DNA of 64,000 nt from GCA-2731375 sp964344935 (GTDB lineage: Bacteria; Pseudomonadota; Alphaproteobacteria; GCA-2731375). The stretch is taken from positions 248,001 to 312,000 of the forward strand of contig CAYFPL010000002.1 of assembly GCA_964344935.1 (NCBI GenBank). The letters run 5' to 3'. Below the pieces are notes generated by a model, which had not been told where the DNA came from, made no database searches, and saw nothing but the letters and a program-made list of their open reading frames with translations. Below, in pieces: positions 61,001 to 64,000 of the stretch. Both the position numbers and the translations under genes were made by a program. Every line of letters starts with the position of its first letter. Positions within the stretch are counted from its first letter, which is position 1.

Positions 61001-62515
61001 ATGCGGGGTTTGCTGGCGGCGGTTGTGCTTTTCGCCGCTCTGTACGGATCGCCACAGGCCGCGGCACAGAATTCAGCCGATCAGGCCGCTGCTTTTCGGG
61101 ACTATTTCGCAGCCACCGCGCAGAATGCCGGCCTCGGCGCCCGCAATGAAGCGGTGCGCCAGCGCCAGGTCATGGCGGCATTGTCGCCGTTGGTGACGCA
61201 GTTTCTGATCCAGCGCCCCGGACAGATCGATCCAATGATTCGCGGGCTCGCCGCCGCCGCGCCAGGTATCGCCCCCCAGATCGCGCAAAATGCCATGGCA
61301 GCCTTTCCCGGTTTCGCAAGCCAGATCGCCCATGCCGCCGGCTTCGGCGTGGCCAGGGCGCCGGTGCAGGCCCGGCCTGTACTGCAAACCGTTCAGCGGG
61401 CCGCTCCAACTAGACGCATGATCAACAACCATGCCGCACGGGTCGCCGCCTGGGCCGCTTCGGCCATCGCGCAGAATCCTGCAGCCTTGGAACAAATTAT
61501 GGCCCAGGCCATAGCCGCGGCACCCGGCGGCGAAATGTTCGTCATCCGCTCCGTCCAGGCCTCCTATCCGGGCTTCGCGGATCGCATTGCCGCTGCCACG
61601 AACTTGGCAACGCGCGTCGGTGCCCAGCAGACAGCACAACAACGGCAAGCCGCGGCCGTGCCCGCGACCAGCGCGGCACCTGCCCCGGCGAAGGTCGTTC
61701 AGCCGGCACCTGCACAGCCGACGTCCATTCAGCCCATTGTCAGCGGGGGTACGGCGCCGGCCGAAACGCAGACCGCGCAGGTCTACCAGCCCGGCACATC
61801 ATCCCGCCGCGTCTTACGCGAAGGACCGCGACTGGGCAGCGAAGAGGAAGATTTCAACGAAATCGATGATCCGCTGGAGCCCATGAACCGGATCATATTT
61901 GCTCTAAACGACACCATCGATCTGGTTTTGCTGCGTCCCATCGCCCTGGGCTACAACACAGTCATGCCAGACCCGGCCATTAACGCCGTGCGACGCTTTT
62001 TCCTCAATCTGGATGCTCCGGTCATCTTCGCCAACGACCTGTTACAGGGCGACTTCAAGGATGCAGGCGTCACGTTGGGCCGGTTCGGCGTCAATTCCAC
62101 CATAGGCGTCCTTGGCCTTTTCGACCCCGCTGCCAGTTTCGGCTGGGAACGGCACCATGCGGATTTCGGCCAAACCCTGCATTCTTACAGCATCGGTGCG
62201 GGACCTTATCTGGTGCTGCCGCTGTTGGGGCCGATGAGCACAAGGGGCGGCGTCGGCCGGGCGGTGGATATTTTCTTCCAGCCGTTGTCTTATCTGCTGA
62301 CGACCTTGCAAAATCTGGGCGTTGCCGGCACCCGTACCGTTGTCCGCCGCGAAGAGTTGCTACATCCCATCGACGAATTGCGTGAGAATTCGGTCGACTA
62401 CTACACGGGTCTAAAAGCCGCGTTCTGGCAGGCCAGGCAGGTGGAATTGAACAAAGGCGCCGTTAGCGGCCTGGGCGAGAGCAACGTCAACGAACTGTTC
62501 GATTCCACGAACTAG
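61001..62515 (+). CDS. mlaA: MlaA/VacJ-family protein with long N-terminal extension
   Basis: Protein of about 504 residues. The C-terminal 240 residues are the MlaA family (DDPLEPMNRIIFALNDTIDLVLLRPIALGYN, FVNLDAP-like NLDAPVIFANDLLQGDF, STIGVLGLFDPAASFGWERHHADFGQTL), which removes mislocalised phospholipids from the outer membrane. MlaA is usually a lipoprotein of about 250 residues. Here a cleavable signal (LLAAVVLFAALYGSPQAAA), no lipobox and an Ala/Pro/Gln-rich extension of about 260 residues precede it. The extension contains two related segments ending in AFPGFASQIAHAAG and SYPGFADRIAAATN. ATG 61001 follows GGAGGGGG. Confidence 0.88.
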   Translation: MRGLLAAVVLFAALYGSPQAAAQNSADQAAAFRDYFAATAQNAGLGARNEAVRQRQVMAALSPLVTQFLIQRPGQIDPMIRGLAAAAPGIAPQIAQNAMAAFPGFASQIAHAAGFGVARAPVQARPVLQTVQRAAPTRRMINNHAARVAAWAASAIAQNPAALEQIMAQAIAAAPGGEMFVIRSVQASYPGFADRIAAATNLATRVGAQQTAQQRQAAAVPATSAAPAPAKVVQPAPAQPTSIQPIVSGGTAPAETQTAQVYQPGTSSRRVLREGPRLGSEEEDFNEIDDPLEPMNRIIFALNDTIDLVLLRPIALGYNTVMPDPAINAVRRFFLNLDAPVIFANDLLQGDFKDAGVTLGRFGVNSTIGVLGLFDPAASFGWERHHADFGQTLHSYSIGAGPYLVLPLLGPMSTRGGVGRAVDIFFQPLSYLLTTLQNLGVAGTRTVVRREELLHPIDELRENSVDYYTGLKAAFWQARQVELNKGAVSGLGESNVNELFDSTN

Positions 62516-62523
62516 GGAAAGTG

Positions 62524-62595
62524 AGCGGCAATGGCAAAAGCATTGCCGCTGGCGGTCGGGAAAACATTCGGATAAGACAGAAAGACAGCGGCAAT
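62524..62595 (+). promoter_or_regulatory. Hairpin with a competing third copy of its left arm
   Basis: AGCGGCAATG (62524-62533) and CATTGCCGCT (62541-62550) form a perfect 10-bp stem with a 7-base loop just after mlaA. The left arm recurs as AGCGGCAAT at 62587-62595, so the right arm could pair with either copy. No T-run follows. It may be an RNA processing signal or a switch between mlaA and the downstream gene. Confidence 0.45.
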
Positions 62596-62680
62596 ATCCC
62601 ATCGTCCGGCCAAGTCTGTTCGCCAACGCACAGCGCGCCGGACCTTGGACGAGGGCGCCATTGCGCGGGGAGGTTTTGTT

Positions 62681-63268
62681 TTGCGTACATTCGGTCCATT
62701 GGTGGAACTGGACGATCCTGCCTTTATTCACGAGACGGTGGAAATCTTCGGCAAAGTCCAGATCTCGAAGGGCGTTTCGATCTGGCCAAGAGTGGTGATC
62801 CGGGCCGAGACAATGGAAAACGTCATAGGACCTTATTCCAATTTGCAGGATTTCGTGCTGGTCCATATCGGCAGTGGTCGTGGCACCCATATCGGCGCCT
62901 ATTGTTCCATTACCCATAGGGCCACCGTGCACGGCTGCACCATCGGTGATAATTGCCTGATCGGCATCAACGCAACTGTCATGGACAACGCCGTGATCGG
63001 TGACAACTGCATCGTCGCCGGCCATAGCATCGTGCCCGAGGGCGCGGTCATTCCGGCCAATTCCATCGTCGCCGGTGTGCCAGGCAAGGTCGTCAAATCT
63101 CGCAACAATTTCATCGCCAATCGGATGAACGCCTTCCTCTATCATTATAATGGCCTTGCCTATGCCAGGGGTGAGCACCGGGCCTGGGACACTGAAGAGT
63201 TCCGCCAGGCGCGGGCAGCGGAGCAGGCCAGCCTCGAGGCCGAAATGGCGGCATTGGAAGGACATTGA
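62681..63268 (+). CDS. Left-handed beta-helix protein, gamma-carbonic anhydrase-like
   Basis: Hexapeptide-repeat protein of about 195 residues of the gamma-carbonic-anhydrase/PaaY type. Repeats run from VEIFGKVQISKGVSIWPRVVIRAE to VAGHSIVPEGAVIPANSIVAG. The metal-site histidines are in DFVLVHIG and SITHRATVHGCTIG, and the NLQDF motif resembles the conserved Gln-Asp pair, so zinc binding and trimer formation are expected. The C-terminal helix (FIANRMNAFLYHYNGLAYARGEHR) is an extra. TTG start at 62681 with GGGGAGG seven bases upstream. Confidence 0.8.
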   Translation: MRTFGPLVELDDPAFIHETVEIFGKVQISKGVSIWPRVVIRAETMENVIGPYSNLQDFVLVHIGSGRGTHIGAYCSITHRATVHGCTIGDNCLIGINATVMDNAVIGDNCIVAGHSIVPEGAVIPANSIVAGVPGKVVKSRNNFIANRMNAFLYHYNGLAYARGEHRAWDTEEFRQARAAEQASLEAEMAALEGH

Positions 63269-63284
63269 CAGGGGAGTTAGGACA

Positions 63285-64000
63285 GTGGCGCTGGAAAAAC
63301 CGTATCTGATGTTCCTTGGCGATGCGCCGGACCAATTGGCGGCCAAAACGGCAACGGGCATCGCGGATTGGCGGCCGGAATGGTGCGTCGGTCAATTCCG
63401 CCTGCCGGGCTGCAATGCGGACATCGGCATAGACGACATTAGTATCGAGGAAGCGGTGGAACGAGGCGCCAAGACCCTGGTCATCGGTGTCGTCAATTCA
63501 GGCGGTTTTCTACCCGAAAGCTGGACCGAGGCCATATGCCAGGGCTTGGCCTTGGGCATGGATGTCGCTTCGGGCCTCCATAGCCGTTTGCAATCATTCC
63601 CTGAGATCAACGCCACGGCGGAGAAATTTGGTCGGACACTGCACAATGTGCGCCATAGCGACCAGGAATTCACCACCGGCAAGGGGCACAAGCGACCTGG
63701 CAAACGGTTGCTTACCGTCGGTTCCGATTGTTCCTGCGGTAAAAAGTACACGGCCTTGGCAATCGAAAAAGCCATGCGCGCCCGCGGTATGGACGCCGAC
63801 TTCCGTGCCACCGGCCAGACAGGGGTATTAATCGCCGAACGCGGCGTCGCCATCGACGCTGTGGTGGCCGACTTCATATCCGGCGCTGCCGAATGGCTGA
63901 GCCCGGACAACGATCCCGACCATTGGGATTTGATCGAGGGCCAGGGCTCGTTATTTCACGCCTCGTACGCCGGCGTGTCCCTGGGCCTGATGCACGGTTC
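63285..64000 (+). CDS. DUF1611 family protein (DgcN-like), incomplete at the window edge
   Basis: GTG at 63285 opens a frame of at least 238 codons that runs off the right edge. It begins MALEKPYLMFLGDAPDQLAAKTATGIADWRP and contains a P-loop-like GSDCSCGKKYTALAIEKAMRARG near residue 150, then QGQGSLFH-like IEGQGSLFHASYAGVSLGLMHG, which are characteristic of DUF1611. One member, DgcN, takes part with DgcA in D-glutamate catabolism as an N-acetyltransferase; downstream sequence would show whether a dgcA-type epimerase gene follows. AGGGGAGTTAGG precedes the start. Confidence 0.85.
   Translation, partial: MALEKPYLMFLGDAPDQLAAKTATGIADWRPEWCVGQFRLPGCNADIGIDDISIEEAVERGAKTLVIGVVNSGGFLPESWTEAICQGLALGMDVASGLHSRLQSFPEINATAEKFGRTLHNVRHSDQEFTTGKGHKRPGKRLLTVGSDCSCGKKYTALAIEKAMRARGMDADFRATGQTGVLIAERGVAIDAVVADFISGAAEWLSPDNDPDHWDLIEGQGSLFHASYAGVSLGLMHG

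Overview
The window reads as chromosomal DNA from a GC-rich, free-living, probably marine or aquatic alphaproteobacterium of Rhodospirillales type. The support is the gene content: COQ9-type ubiquinone protein next to def, a HisZ regulatory subunit, DUF484-xerC, a serC-serA-hisZ-purA operon, a TRAP transporter, and Mla lipid-transport genes. No rRNA, tRNA, CRISPR array, insertion sequence or prophage was seen. ATG, GTG and TTG starts are all used.

Layout. 0-5 kb: lipid or acyl-CoA oxidation genes (PhyH dioxygenase, desaturase, two acyl-CoA dehydrogenases, acetyltransferase). 5-6.6 kb: an arsenic/metal-response module (ArsI-like C-As lyase, SigZ-like sigma factor, YdjM-like membrane protein). 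6.6-6.8 kb: a short, apparently structured transcript with a 25-codon ORF behind a near full-length anti-16S ribosome binding site. 6.8-11.5 kb: transaldolase-DUF484-xerC facing priA. 11.9-17.4 kb: the minus-strand operon serC-serA-hisZ-purA-DUF1737. 17.5-20.6 kb: a class V aminotransferase and a chemoreceptor. 21-23.2 kb: a MauG-like di-heme peroxidase with two small cupredoxins. 23.6-38 kb: an accessory catabolic stretch (alpha/beta hydrolase-fold protein, HCCA-isomerase-like protein, M20 amidohydrolase, MmgE/PrpD, sulfatase, MFS, amidohydrolase, class V aminotransferase, VOC and NTF2-fold proteins, sugar dehydrogenase). Inside it lies a DAHP synthase preceded by a textbook Tyr/Phe attenuator. 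38-39.2 kb: def-COQ9. 39.3-42.8 kb: an MlaEFD-plus-lipoprotein importer. 42.9-48.6 kb: hydroxypyruvate-isomerase-like gene, P450 and a TRAP transporter. 48.7-51.2 kb: membrane protein, CBS-BON protein, exported rhodanese and cytochrome c. 51.3-54.6 kb: a 1072-residue Upf1-like helicase with degenerate motifs. 54.7-58.2 kb: a GAF-HD-GYP protein and a CHASE2 nucleotide cyclase. 58.3-62.5 kb: an HtrA-like protein without its catalytic residues, an MlaC homologue, a Sel1-repeat protein and an MlaA with a long N-terminal extension. 62.7-64 kb: a gamma-carbonic-anhydrase-like protein and a DUF1611 (DgcN-like) gene cut by the window edge.

How the parts relate. The phospholipid-trafficking system is split between two loci: inner-membrane complex at 39-43 kb, periplasmic carrier and outer-membrane part at 59-62.5 kb. 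The second locus also holds signalling and envelope genes. Biosynthesis control is visible at the RNA level for aromatic amino acids (32.4-32.6 kb) and, more weakly, for serine (17.4 kb). The items most worth a second look are the aromatic attenuator, the structured small transcript at 6.65-6.83 kb, the degenerate helicase, and the ArsI/SigZ module with cysteine-rich tails.
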